Source of the DNA: Cyclaneusma minus
Lineage: Eukaryota > Ascomycota > Leotiomycetes > Marthamycetales > Marthamycetaceae
Length of the DNA: 64,000 nucleotides
Direction of reading: 5' to 3'
Assembly: GCA_037179335.1 (NCBI GenBank)
Contig: JAKZHN010000028.1
Location: 1 to 64,000 of the forward strand
Made by a program: the position numbers and the translations under genes. The stretch's first letter is position 1; each line of letters starts with the position of its first letter. The notes under the pieces were generated by a model. The model was given only the letters and a program-made list of their open reading frames with translations, ran no database searches and had not been told where the DNA came from. Of the stretch, positions 14,601 through 25,288 are shown piece after piece.

Positions 14601-17040
14601 TAGTGTATATACCCGTTTTAAAATTGGCTTTTGCGGATATTAAAAATAATTAAAGCTGACCAAATATTAAAATATATACGTTGGCTAATTTTATTATATA
14701 GGCAATTATTTTGGTTTTGTATTTAAAAAGTTTTAATTTAAATAGTATTTATTTTTTAATTAAAGCGGCCCTGCTATTTGCTATAAATATTTGCTATTAT
14801 TTTAATAATTTAATTATTATTTTTATAATTTTGGTATAATGCTTGAATATAATATTTATATTAGCGTTTTTATTTATTAGTATTTTCAATAGGGTATAAT
14901 TTTATTTAATGGCTTTAGGCAAATTATTATATAATATTGAATTTTTTACATAAAAATAAAAATGCTATAGTATACTGGGATTGATTTTCTTTTTATTAAT
15001 TTTTAAATTGGCTATAATTAATGAATTTATAAATAAAATAAGGGTTTTTTGGGTTTCTTTTAAATTATATAAATTTTAATTAGTAATTTATTTAATTTTT
15101 AATACTTGATTTTGTATTAGGCCTGTATATAAAGTTTTTGCTGCTTGGGAAAAATAGTTTATAAATGTTTGTTAATTTATATTTAAAAGGAATGGGGCTT
15201 TTCAAGAGAAATTAATTATTTTATTGCAAAATTTATTTTTCATTATTTTTACTTTTTTAAATATAGCGGAAAATTAGGATTTTGTTTTAAATTTTTGGGT
15301 TCTTAAAAATTTGGTTTTAAATTTATTACTGGATTTAATAATTGGCCTTTAATGTTTTTATAAGTTTAATTGGGCGGTTTTTATAATAAAGGAATTTGGG
15401 ATTATTTTTATTATTAATAATTTCTATTATAAAGGAGTTGCTTTTATTACTATTAAAGTTTTTTTTTAATTTAATAATTTTAATAGCGTTAATAAAGAGA
15501 AGCTGCTATTTGTTATATATAATTATTTTATTCAATCTTTTATTATAAACGATAGCCAACTATTTTTGGTTTTTTTTGGATTTTACTATATCAAGAGCAA
15601 TATTAATTATTGCAATTTTTTCTATTTATAATATTAATTTAAATATTATTAATATCCGTTATTGTATACATTTCTTTATATCCAGCTTTATATATTGGAT
15701 TTATTTTGCAATTAAAGCCTTTTTTAAAAAATATATTTAACTAATATAGTTTTTTTTCGCAATTGTAGCAAGTAAAGGAAGCTTTATTTTTAAATAGGAA
15801 TTTAATTTAAAAATATTATTTTAATTAAGCGATTATATTTTAAAAATAGGAATATTTTATATTATATAATTATTATTTTTAATATTGGGTACAATTATAG
15901 TATTTTGGATATTGGTAATAAAGGTTTTTATAATGCTTGAAGTTTTTTTATGGAATTTATAGTTTATTTTTTTAATTTCGAGAATCCGATTTAATAATTT
16001 AGTATTTGCTATATAAGGCTTGGTTTTTTATTTTTTTGAGGTTTTTTTATAGTGTTTTTCAATATTATTTTTTGCTTTTGCTTTTTTGCTATTATTTTTT
16101 AATATAATTTGCATTATTTGCTTAATTTGTTTTTTAGCTATTAATTATATTATAATAATAGAATTGCAAGTTTGTTTTATATAATTAATTAAGAAATTGC
16201 TTAATTAAAAATGAATAAGAAATTGTATTTATATAATAAGCTATAAAGCAAATATAATTTATATATTAAATAATATTATTATTTAAATTTTGCTTTAAAT
16301 CCGTAATTGCTTTTATATTTTAGAATATATTTAATATTTTATATATTTTTAAAAAATATTGTTTTTGGAGTTTTCATTTTAGCTTTTTATAGTTTTTTTA
16401 ATTTGCGCTATTTAAATTATTAATAAAATTAAGGGCTTGGCTATTAAAATATTTATATAATAAAATCGCTTTGGTTTTAGCAATTTTTTTAATAGTGTTT
16501 TTAATATTTTTTATGCTTTCTATATAATTATTGCATTGCTAAATTATATTTAGGCTAATAAAAATATTTTTTAAATTATTCTAATTTTTGGCGCCAAAGC
16601 GGAAAATTGGAAATACGGCCGATCCTTTTAATAATAAGGATGCTAATATAAATAATTGCTTTTTTATAATTTTTGAATTTGGAAATAATGGTTTTTTTAA
16701 TAGTAAGGATATAATATTAAGCTATTATTAATTTATAGCATTTAGGATTATGAAAATAAATAAAACAATTATTCCAATTTTGGATATTATTAAATTTTTA
16801 AATTTACTGCTATTTTTTAATAGGATTAATTAAATATTGAATAATTTAATAAGTAAGTTTAAAAAGGGATTTCAATTAATTTTATTATTAATTTATAGGG
16901 AATAGAATTTGATTTTATTAATGCTTTGCGAAGAATTTATTTAGCTTTTGCAAAAATAGGATATTAATGATTTTGTTTTTGCGTATTAATTGAAATTAGT
17001 TTTTTTAAATTATATACGCTGGCGTATAGAAATATTAGAA

Positions 17041-17180
17041 TTTCAAATTATATTAAATTCAATTTTGGAATTAATAGCCAGGTTTATTAATTGCTATTAT
17101 TAGATTATAATTTTAAATTATATTAAATTCCATTTTGGAATTAATAGCCAAATTTATTAAATGCTATTATTAGATTATAA
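17041..17180. repeat. Tandem duplication of a 70-bp segment
   Basis: Two adjacent 70-bp units, 17041-17110 and 17111-17180, differ at only a few positions, mainly C/T and G/A transitions plus one A/T change. Both contain 'attttggaattaatagcca' and end in 'gctattattagattataa'. The parent sequence is unidentified transposon-like AT-rich DNA. Confidence 0.85.
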
Positions 17181-17880
17181 TTAACAATAAAAATATTAGG
17201 AATTTATTAAGAGTTTTTAATATATAATTGAATAAAAGAAAATATAATTTATTTGAGTTAAATTGGTTAAAAAATAAAATATTTATATAAAAAAAGGGAG
17301 GATTTAATTGCTATAATTAAAAAGGTTTGGGCAAATAAAAATATGCTTTATTTGTTTATTTAATTAAGGGAGAAATTTATTATTTATTATTATTTAATAT
17401 GCCTTTGTTTAAATTATTATTAATTGTATTATAGCTATTGCTTTATTAAAAATTGAATAATAGTTTATAATATATTAAATATTTGGAGAAAGGAATTATT
17501 ATTAATGCATTATAGACATTTTTTTAATTTGGGATTTATTGGGTTTTTTATATTTGGAAATATTAATTTGCATTTGTTTTTTTTAAAATGGTTTTCTTTT
17601 AAAAAAAATGCATTTTAAAGGCAAAAGCTGTATATTGTATAATAATAATAAAAATGAAAAAGGGATTTGGCGTGAAAATTTTTGGGATAGGGATGTTGGC
17701 TATAACTTAATTAATTGAATAAAGAATTTATTTTAATGCTTTAAAATTGCTTTTTAATATTATTGTAATTTGCGAAAAATTTGGTTTTTATTAAAATGCC
17801 TTTGCAGATTTAATTAATTATTATTGAATTTGCTTATTAATGGATTTGGATTTTTTATTGCCAACAATAATTAGAATTAT

Positions 17881-18401
17881 AAATGGAAAAGGGATTTATT
17901 AGCGCAATGCGAGCGCCGGAAGGAAATGCCTTTGCTTGATGCCAAATAAAATGCTGTGATCCGGGCATTGAGTCTCTATTATAGCGCTTATTGTCATAGC
18001 GTGGATAATTAAAACAAAAGGCAGGATGGTTTGAAAGGGTAGATTATTGCATAAAGATGATGAATCCCCCGCTTACGGAGAGGGTTTTATGGTCTCCGCG
18101 ACGGCTTTGGTGCCTGAGGCGCCTACAGGCGCGCTCCCTGGAGTCGATCCTCCGACCTCACCCCGCGCTGTCACAAGCTAAGGCGCGTTCATGTTGCCCA
18201 TTGGCAGGAACTAACTTCAATATCACCCGTACCATGGAAAGTACCACATCAATAAAATGTTGTTTGCTCTAATTTTCCCTCAGCCTCTCGCGAGAGCACC
18301 ACCATGTAAATATCCAAGCGGATGCCCCGGATCTGCTCTACAAAGCTGCTTCATCCCATTTCTTCCGCCTCACTGAAACCACTGCCTGACAAGAAGCCAA
18401 C
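17881..18401. other. Left isochore boundary and tetraspanin leader
   Basis: Base composition changes from extreme AT to balanced between about 17880 and 18050. The first GC-rich words (around 17910-17930) look like lightly mutated transposon edge. From about 18060 the sequence is ordinary and leads into the tetraspanin start at 18402. No separate gene is seen; the frame from 18057 to 18272 has no recognisable content. Confidence 0.6.
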
Positions 18402-19614
18402 ATGGCTGTGTTGAACCGCGTCTTGACTCTCGTCGGCTTGATTGTAAGTCAAGACCTTGCATGACTAGACAGCGTGTCTGCGAGGAGACGTGACTGACAT
18501 GTTGGTGTCTAGGTCTTGCTGCTGTCGATTCTGGCCGCTGTGTAAGTTATTCTGCTCAGGGGCTGCTTCTTTAGCCTTTATTTTTCAGTATAGCTTCTAT
18601 TTGTGTATGACGATCACACTCTTTACCGTTACCTAGAGACAAATTACTGCTTATGTGTCATCTATCTGCTTGTACGCTTCATGATTGCAATACTTTTGAG
18701 TGTCGTGTTTGTAGTACTAACACTCCCGTCCCACAGCTACGCCACCTCCCAAATCTCCACCCTCTCCCTCCCCATCTCCCGCATCCTTGCCGGCTTCACC
18801 ATCTGTCTCCCCGTCTTCGCCTACGTCTCCACATCCCTCACCACGCGCCTCCTCCGTACCACCACTACCCGCTACCGCCCCCTCATCCTCCTCTTCCTCT
18901 TCACCATCCAACTCATCTACGAATCCGTCATCGCCACGCTAGCACTCACCTACTTCTCTCCCACTGCCAACAAATGCCTTCTGAATGAACAATGGTCGAA
19001 GCTGTACCAAAACAGAGATGCAGGGGCTATAAAAACTATCCAGGATACGTTTGATTGCTGTGGCTTTAATAGTGTGGCGGATCGTGCTTGGCCGTTTCCG
19101 CATGGGAGGCCGGAGGAGGGCTTTGATGCGAGGCAGTGTGTGAGGATGTATGGAAGGACGAAGAGTTGTGGGGCGGATTGGGCGGGGAGGCAGAGGCTTA
19201 GTGCTGGTTTGTTTTTTGGGGTGGCGTTGACTGTGTTTATGACAAAGGTGCGTGGAGTTTCAACTTTACTTACCTCGATGTGGTCATGTTCTTTTTATAT
19301 AAAGATGTTTCTGCTGATCCGATGTGCTACAGGTCTTTGCGATTGCAATGCAGTCAAACCTCTGGAATCAGTATTTTGACACTGCTGCCGATGGTGAACG
19401 GGGAGAATATGGCAGACAGGGGGCCTTGAGACACTTGATTGCTGGGGGTGAGGAAAACGGTGATCAAGGAGCTTATCATGATGAAGAGGAGGGGACGAGG
19501 AGGGTGGAGAATGGCACTGCTGAGGAGGTTAATGGAAATGAAAGTGGTTTGAGGGTTGAGCCTTCGGGCCTGAATGGCAATGATGCTAGTGCCCAGTGGC
19601 GCGAGAGCTCCTGA
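18402..19614 (+). CDS. Tetraspanin (fungal Tsp3-like)
   Basis: Four-helix membrane-organiser protein. Proposed exons are 18402-18443, 18513-18541, 18737-19247 and 19333-19614 (864 nt, 287 aa), all with GT-AG introns. Membrane segments are visible at residues 1-25 (split over exons 1-3), about 40-60, about 73-98 and about 180-205. The large extracellular loop carries the diagnostic Cys-Cys-Gly (DCCGFNS, about residue 130) and further cysteines (RQCVRMYG, KSCGAD), as expected for a disulfide-pinned tetraspanin EC2. The C-terminal tail of about 80 residues is hydrophilic, acidic and probably cytosolic. Fungal tetraspanins are linked to polarised growth and, in pathogens, to appressorium function; which class this one belongs to cannot be fixed here. 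The third exon is the firmest part; the two tiny 5' exons rest on splice consensus and restoring TM1. Confidence 0.85.
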
Positions 19615-20333
19615 AAAGGGTTGGCAGTTGCAGAAGGACATTGATGGAACGGAAAGTCAAGGCAGCCCCCTCCATGGAAATACCGTTAGTGGGATGCTCT
19701 GGAATTTGGGGGTTGGGTTGGGAGAAGGTTTGTTGTTTGCAGTATGCATCTTTCATTTCGTCATGTTAACTCTCGGTTTTCGGAATATTTATCTCATTTG
19801 AAGCCTTAAATATGGGTACTTCTAGGTTATATGGTTTTCTTTAAGGCACGTCCGCATATGGGTCGTCGGAGAGCAAATTAATAATTACCTTGATTAATCA
19901 GCTATATCCTTCCTGGATAACTTGCATGAGTCCCGATCCCTCTTGAGACCGGTTTGGAAATCTGGACTTCAAAATCGTATACCCTTTCAACTCACCCGTC
20001 ATGACTCACATGCCAAAGCTCTAATATGACATTTGCTGTTAGCTGTTGGCCATGCAGGACGAGCCCCTTTCAGTTCTTCGTATTAGACCATAACAAAGAT
20101 CCTACACAAGCTAGTCTCTTCTGGATTATATAAACAAGCACCTTCATGTTGAGCCATGGGCCATTTTTAGCTCTTTGTATGCTAGGAAGAAAGGCCTTTG
20201 ACAAGCCTAGCCTCTCCTGAAGCATATAAGCTCCTCCCTAGCTAGACTTCCCAATCTGAGCACTTTATTCCCTACTCAACCCTTCATCGCTACTCTTCCC
20301 TCAACACTTGCTACTACATCCAGACCCCGGAAG
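19615..20333. other. Intergenic; promoter of the deaminase relic
   Basis: Tetraspanin 3' flank followed by the upstream region of the broken deaminase gene. A TATA-like word (GCATATAAGCTC) lies at about 20221-20232, roughly 100 bp before that gene's ATG. No other gene is seen. Confidence 0.6.
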
Positions 20334-21710
20334 ATGGTGCAAGATGGTAGCTCCTCTGCCCCTATCTCACTCCAGAGTGACAATGCTAGCGCGGCAAATC
20401 TCTACCAGAAACCAGTCTTCTTTGAAGCACTTGTTGACTCCAACTCGGAGGACGACCCAAAACCCCCCTTCCGCTCAAACGACAGCACTAGTGAAGCACG
20501 AAGGAACTTCCTGGAGTGTTTTGCCTACCTCTGCGATATTTTGAGATGGCATGGATGTGACACGGCCGTTGCTGCAGCGCTACAATAACTACCAGATGGA
20601 AACATTCTCTGGTTAGCGGCAACTGAGAAATTACTTTGGATGAAGAATCAGAGTTATGCAGAAAACTGATGATTCTCAATGGTTATGACTGGGGGAGCTA
20701 TGGGGGTCGAACGATATGCCAGGATCAGATTCTCGGGCTCGTGGTTGGAAAGTTAGGTGAAAACGTCTTTTTTGAACAAGACATGATATCGCATCGTGCG
20801 GAGAGGTGTAAAGCGCAGCTGTTGCCTGAATTGGAAGGGGATATCTGTACGTGGTGATTCTTGTTTAAACATACAACTGCTTACTTGAGTCCAGCATACT
20901 CTCAGAGAGAGCTTAGATTGCTTCTCGATATACCACTAGGCCCAATAGATTATAGGCGCAAAGCCCACAGTAGATTTCATCAACCACTGTTACAACGCAC
21001 GAGGAGCAGGAATTGACACAGTCCGAAGCAAGTCTACCAGATTCGACATCGTCAATCACACTACGTTCGAGCGACTAGCTCACGGCATTGAACGTCTTGG
21101 AGCAATTCGCGGCGCTGTCAATGGGCTTGTATAAGCCGTGATGGAAGTTCCAGCTCTCTGCCAAATTACCTACCAGAATCGAAAAGGTCCCACTGTTCGA
21201 GGATAGAAGGGTTTTCAACCTGCAGGGAACCACCCCAGACGAAATGGCACAGTTGATTTGCAGACATCCGAAGTCCCAGGGCACTGCAACACTTCAGTCT
21301 GCGATGCACGCTATCGCTGACCTCAGCTATCCTCGTGAGGATCGTTCCGGCTTCGAGACGACCTGTCCAGGGAGAGCCTTACTCTCAAAGTCCACGCAGA
21401 ACTACAGATCGTAGATGAGTTCTGTCGTCGAGGTATGAAGTTCGCGGACAACGACAGATTCATCGGATGTAGCAGGCCCGTCTGCTACTTCTGCTACCAC
21501 TGGCTCCGTCATCACGAATATCAGTTTGAGCTTTCAGAAACGTGGCACCAGATAGTTTCGACATGTCGTGCGCCAGATAGGGATTTGGACGATGCTGGAA
21601 GCGCTGCTCTGGGCGAAATGTATGAAAAGATCTCGGAGGGACTTGGTCAGGACATTCTATTTCTCGGCTTTCTTTCTGAGTACACGCCGAGCCAGGATCC
21701 TGCACGTTAG
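20334..21710 (+). pseudogene. Broken OTT_1508-type deaminase-family gene
   Basis: The 3' part reads VHAELQIVDEF followed by NDRFIGCSRPVCYFC. The HAE motif (His codon at 21393, Glu at 21399) and PxCxxC (21477-21494) form the zinc site and proton shuttle of the deaminase fold, in the arrangement I recall for the fungal OTT_1508-like family. The 5' part, from the ATG at 20334, is open for 84 codons (FLECFAYLCDILRWHG) and then meets an in-frame TAA at 20586, after which the same frame continues sensibly (LPDGNILWLAATEK). More breaks follow: a shift near 20625, a stop at about 21131 and another shift near 21380 just before the catalytic motif. No set of GT-AG introns I could find repairs all of them. 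Substrate unknown; the family is often expanded and degenerate in fungi. A poorly modelled multi-intron gene is the alternative. Confidence 0.7.
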
Positions 21711-21888
21711 AATATGTCAACTGAGGGATCGAGCCGTGCTCTAAGCGGTGCTTCTAGGCGCATGTAAATGTTAGTCGACTGATCCATGATCAATAGCGTT
21801 GCTTCTGATTACTTCGTTTCCGAGCCCCTCACAGTAAAAAGCACTTCTCCCCAATACAATATTCGGTTGTTATTTGCTTACTAGTCTT

Positions 21889-22866
21889 CTAAGCCGAATC
21901 AACAGCCTTGACCATCTCCTCATAACTCTCCCCCTCCATACAATCCACACCCTCCTTCAACACTCTCTCCACTTCCCCCTCACAAGTTCCCTCACCCCCA
22001 ACCATATCAAACCAACCCTTTGCACTCTCATGCTCCAACAACCTAACCCCCACATCCGCCACATCCACCCGTCTCACCATCCCCTTCGCCTGCGTCTTCC
22101 CCACATGCACCTTCCCCTTATCCCCCTCCTCCCTTCCCTCATCACTCAACCCCCCGGGCCTCAAACTAATCCACTGAAACTTCCCCTTCCCCTCGCCCAA
22201 ATCCACAGCACCCCCTTTCGGCGCCTGCGCTCTCCTTTCTCCAAGCACAGCCAACCAATCATCAGCAACTAGCTTACACTCATAGTAAACCTTGAGAATT
22301 TCCTTGTTCATTTTGTTTACCATGGCGCATGAACCTTCATCCCACCAGGAAGCCATGTTGCGTCGCGAAGAGAGTGCGGAGACGAGGAGGAATTTGGAGA
22401 CGTGGGGGGAGGTTACCGAGGCGCTGATGAAGTGCTTGCAGGCGTCTCGGTCAATGGCTTTGGTGCGTTCGGCTCCGCCTTTACCGCCAGCTCCTATTAT
22501 TATTCCCCATTGTCAGCAACTCAAGTTCTCATTCATGTTCTCGAAACATACCACCGTTTTTATAGTCATGAGAGAAGTTACGGGAAGGTATGAAATAGAC
22601 TAACCGGCACTCCAAACTACATAGTCAGGCTTAACAGTATTCAAAATCTTGCTAGCATCTTCAGTGCTCTTCACATCTTCCAAGCTGGAAATGAGAAAGT
22701 CGAGGTTCTTGGAGTTACTGCCGGAGTAGGTAGAGCGAATGTCGGATTCGTGGTCCGGGTTGCGGATCAGGGAGGTGAGTTTCCAGGAGCGATTGAGGAT
22801 CATGGGGGTCATGTACATGGCTACTTTGCCGTGGCCGCCGAGAAGGAGGACGTGAGGTGCTGACAT
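21889..22866 (-). CDS. NAD(P)-binding Rossmann-fold protein (NmrA/atypical SDR-like)
   Basis: Two exons: 22866-22605 and 22493-21889, with an intron 22604-22494 (867 nt, 288 aa). The start is the ATG at 22866. A glycine-rich nucleotide-binding loop sits at the N-terminus (LLLGGHGKVAMYM, residues 6-18), followed by strand/helix alternation, an acidic turn (SSLEDV) and the VVWSAGAGGKGG segment formed across the splice junction, typical of atypical SDRs with the NAD(P)H-binding_10/NmrA-like fold. The later motif KVYYECKLVADDWL supplies a Tyr-x-x-x-Lys-like pair (YYECK). A redox enzyme or NAD(P)H sensor acting in the cytosol is likely; the substrate cannot be inferred. Convergent with the deaminase relic on its left, and in tandem with GID9 on its right. 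Confidence 0.85.
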
Positions 22867-22930
22867 GGTGATGGATATTTGAGTATCGACTGGAGGTTCG
22901 CGGTGGGGTGGGTTGGATTTGAAGCAAAGA

Positions 22931-22942
22931 CTTATATATAAG
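22931..22942 (-). promoter_or_regulatory. TATA-like element of the Rossmann-protein gene
   Basis: CTTATATATAAG is a self-complementary TATA-type word 65-76 bp upstream of the minus-strand ATG at 22866, in ordinary-composition DNA. Its position and sequence suit a core promoter. No experimental support is available from sequence. Confidence 0.4.
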
Positions 22943-23673
22943 ACGTAACTTGAAAGTTAGAGGGCTAGAAAGCTAGAGGACAAGACCCGAGTCTTGCATG
23001 TAATTGATTATGGTGTGACCGAGGGTGATGTGGGGGAGAAAGATTGAAGAGTTCGTGATGACATCAAGTCCGGACAAGGCTGTAACTGCGGGGCAATGAG
23101 GCTGGAAGCTCCGAGTTGCAAGACCCTTGATGGAAATTGTAGCATATACTGCTTTTTATAATATCCATACCTCCATCTTTTCCGTAATTGTTTCTTGAAA
23201 ATAGTGTTGTGTGAATCCTGACTGGGATGTTATGTAGTCCGCCGGATTGAGACAACATGATCGCCCACAGTTGAAAGCTCCCTCAATAACCGAGCTTGTC
23301 TCACCAGACCGAGAGAAGTTCGATCATGTGGTAGTTGATATACCTACGGTAGTCATGAGAGACAATGCAGGGAGTAGTAGAGATTCTTCTGGTTGAAATT
23401 TTCAGTGACCACCGACAAAAGAAATGAACGTAGCAACTCAAGTTCATATTGAGACCGACCACGTCAAGAACCAAAATGTTACTGTTTCGTCCAATATCTT
23501 GTAGTCCTATGACGTTGTGTTCTTGCGGTTCAGAAACCGCCGCTAGTCCATGAATTGATAGAGCGAAAGCTACCATCTACTCGAGCAAAATGCTATGAAC
23601 CGAATCCCATGCTCAGCCGGCCCGCTAATCCTCGCCTAAACGCCTATTCCCGCCCCTCTTAGACCCTCGCGCC
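22943..23673. other. Intergenic, no gene seen
   Basis: About 730 bp between the Rossmann-protein promoter and the GID9 stop codon. A 91-codon minus-strand frame (23301-23576) begins with a hydrophobic stretch but has no recognisable domain or splice continuation. I leave it unannotated. Confidence 0.55.
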
Positions 23674-25093
23674 CTACGAAATATAGACCTTCTTGATCTT
23701 ATCGGCCTCAAAAACGTCCCCAGTTCTCAAATCCTTGACATAATCATCAGACAATCCTCCCTTGCGGCTATATTCCTCCAGCTTACTCCGCGAATAGACC
23801 CTCATATTCGGCAGCACCACACAATCTGGCGCAGTATGACTGCTTGTATGGTGTGCATAAGGGACATTGCGCGCGAGATCGTTGAGCTCGATGCTGCAGA
23901 TTGGACAAACGGATGAACCGATTGCCGAGGAGTGGGAGGGTGAGGTGGTGGTGTTTGATGAGTGGCACGAGGGCGTTTTGAGGGCGGAGAGACCGGCTGA
24001 GAGGGCGGTGTGGAGGACAGGGACGGGGGAGAGGGACAGGAGTTGGTTGTGGCTCTGTAAAAATGTGTTCGCTAGGTTGGTCCAGCGCGATTGGCTGTAT
24101 ATCTCCTGTGAATGGATGCATTAGCTCTCGTACGGTGATATAATATACGTTCTGCGAAAATCGGGCAGGAGAGTAGAACTCACCTCGTATTCTTTCGTAA
24201 GTCGACTTCCGGGCCTGAAAACAAGGAGACCAGCTGCTTGCTGTACTTCTTTCGGATAAGCCGCCCGAGACGGGTAGAGGAATTTCTTTGCGTGCTGGAT
24301 GGCTTCTTTGAGTTTGGCCGGATCCTGTGTCCGCACGAGCTCAATGAACTGCTGGTATCGTAGCATGAATTCGAGATTGCTCTGCCAGGCTTCAGTAAGT
24401 CGTAGCAAGAAAGCATGGGAACTTCGACGTACGTCCAACTTGCGAAGCTCTTTCTTATTCTCCTGGCACCATGCCAGCGCCTCTTTGACTTCTCCATTCC
24501 GCAGACTCTCTCGTATCCTGTTCATATTCACAAACGCATCCACGTCCACCAAATTGTTGATTCCCTTTTCGTTTGCCAATGCTGTAGCACTGTCCTTGTA
24601 TCCATGCCTCAGCAGGTAATCCACGAGCAGTCGGTCTAGTCGTGTCCGGCTCCAAGCTTCATACTTCACATCTTCCAGACTTTGCATGGTGTATAGCTCT
24701 CCCAAATGCTTGATCCGTGCTTGCGAGTGCTCGTGTAATTTCTTTTCTTCATCGGCATAGCTGGTCAGTTTCCGCTTCAGACCGCGCATGCGGGTAATCA
24801 TGGCATCGAGGTTCTTGAGGACATCGTCGGGAGAGGATGAGTTGGAGAGGGAGGCATTGGCGGTATCTCTGAGAGTTTTGGTCACGCTGGTGCCGTTTTG
24901 TTCAACGACACGCTGGGCTCCTTTGAAGTTCTTGCGGAGGAGTTCGTAGGGGAGGCGGATGAGCGGTTGATCCTGGGAGGGAGGCTTGATTAGAACTACT
25001 TCTTCGGGTAGAGTTTCGAGGGATTTGAGGTCATTGACATACGAGGATGAGGTGGGTATCCGGGTTCAACTTGGTGGTTGTATAGTCTCCCAT
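23674..25093 (-). CDS. FYV10: GID/CTLH E3 ubiquitin-ligase subunit Gid9/Fyv10 (MAEA orthologue)
   Basis: Three exons: 25093-25043, 24972-24184 and 24105-23674, giving 423 aa. The start MGDYTTTKLNPDTHLIL joins across a 70-nt intron to DQPLIRLPYELLRKNF, matching the family's N-terminus as I remember it. Domains: a coiled-coil-rich start, LisH (about residues 128-158, RLDRLLVDYLLRHGY), CTLH (about 160-216), CRA to about 300, and a degenerate RING with CPIC at 347-350 and a later HH...C (AHHTS...PDC). Length fits the family. In yeast Gid9 pairs with Gid2 to form the catalytic RING heterodimer that ubiquitinates gluconeogenic enzymes; the same role here is inferred. A 62-codon upstream ORF ends 6 nt before the ATG. 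Confidence 0.9.
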
Positions 25094-25099
25094 GATGGG

Positions 25100-25288
25100 C
25101 TATTTCTGGGAGATAGTTGGATAAATGGGAGTTGGGTCGACTGCTTCACCTTCTTTCCACCTTCTTGAAACTTGGAGATCCTCGTGCTCAAAGAGCTCCA
25201 GAACGGCTGGACCAAGTGACGATTCCGGACCCCGCTTTTCTCCGGACTCCGCCTGGGCGAGCTTGAGGTACGGTGGCCATTCAGACAT
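25100..25288 (-). other. Upstream ORF (62 codons) in the GID9 leader
   Basis: An ATG-initiated frame (MSEWPPYLKLAQ...TISQK) ends with TAG at 25102-25100; the six bases cccatc then separate it from the GID9 ATG at 25093. Its composition is protein-like (acidic, moderately hydrophobic), but I recognise no domain. If the GID9 transcript starts upstream of 25288, scanning ribosomes would meet this frame first, which would favour regulated reinitiation. It could also be chance, or lie outside the transcript. Confidence 0.4.

Larger units (their letters stand above)
127..17880. other. Left AT-rich, RIP-like compartment
   Basis: About 17.7 kb made almost entirely of A and T, with CpA/TpG depleted and TpA in excess by eye. 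Open frames are under 100 codons and have A/T-driven composition (Lys, Asn, Ile, Phe). Decayed gypsy Pol motifs, satellites and repeat copies can be recognised inside and are listed separately. Between them (about 2.9-5.6, 5.75-8.18, 10.13-13.06, 13.1-14.39 and 14.6-17.04 kb) I see no gene, only unidentified mutated sequence, probably older transposon remains. Known biology: in many Pezizomycotina, RIP turns repeated DNA into such AT isochores through C-to-T changes. Assigning RIP here is an inference. Confidence 0.85.

Noticed and set aside
18090..18180. tRNA-like stem-loops in GC-rich DNA before the tetraspanin
   Set aside because: The loop GGATCGACTCC gives a six-base loop only, and no cloverleaf closes around it.
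23301..23576. 91-codon minus-strand frame with a hydrophobic start
   Set aside because: No cleavage-site pattern, domain or exon partner; could be chance.
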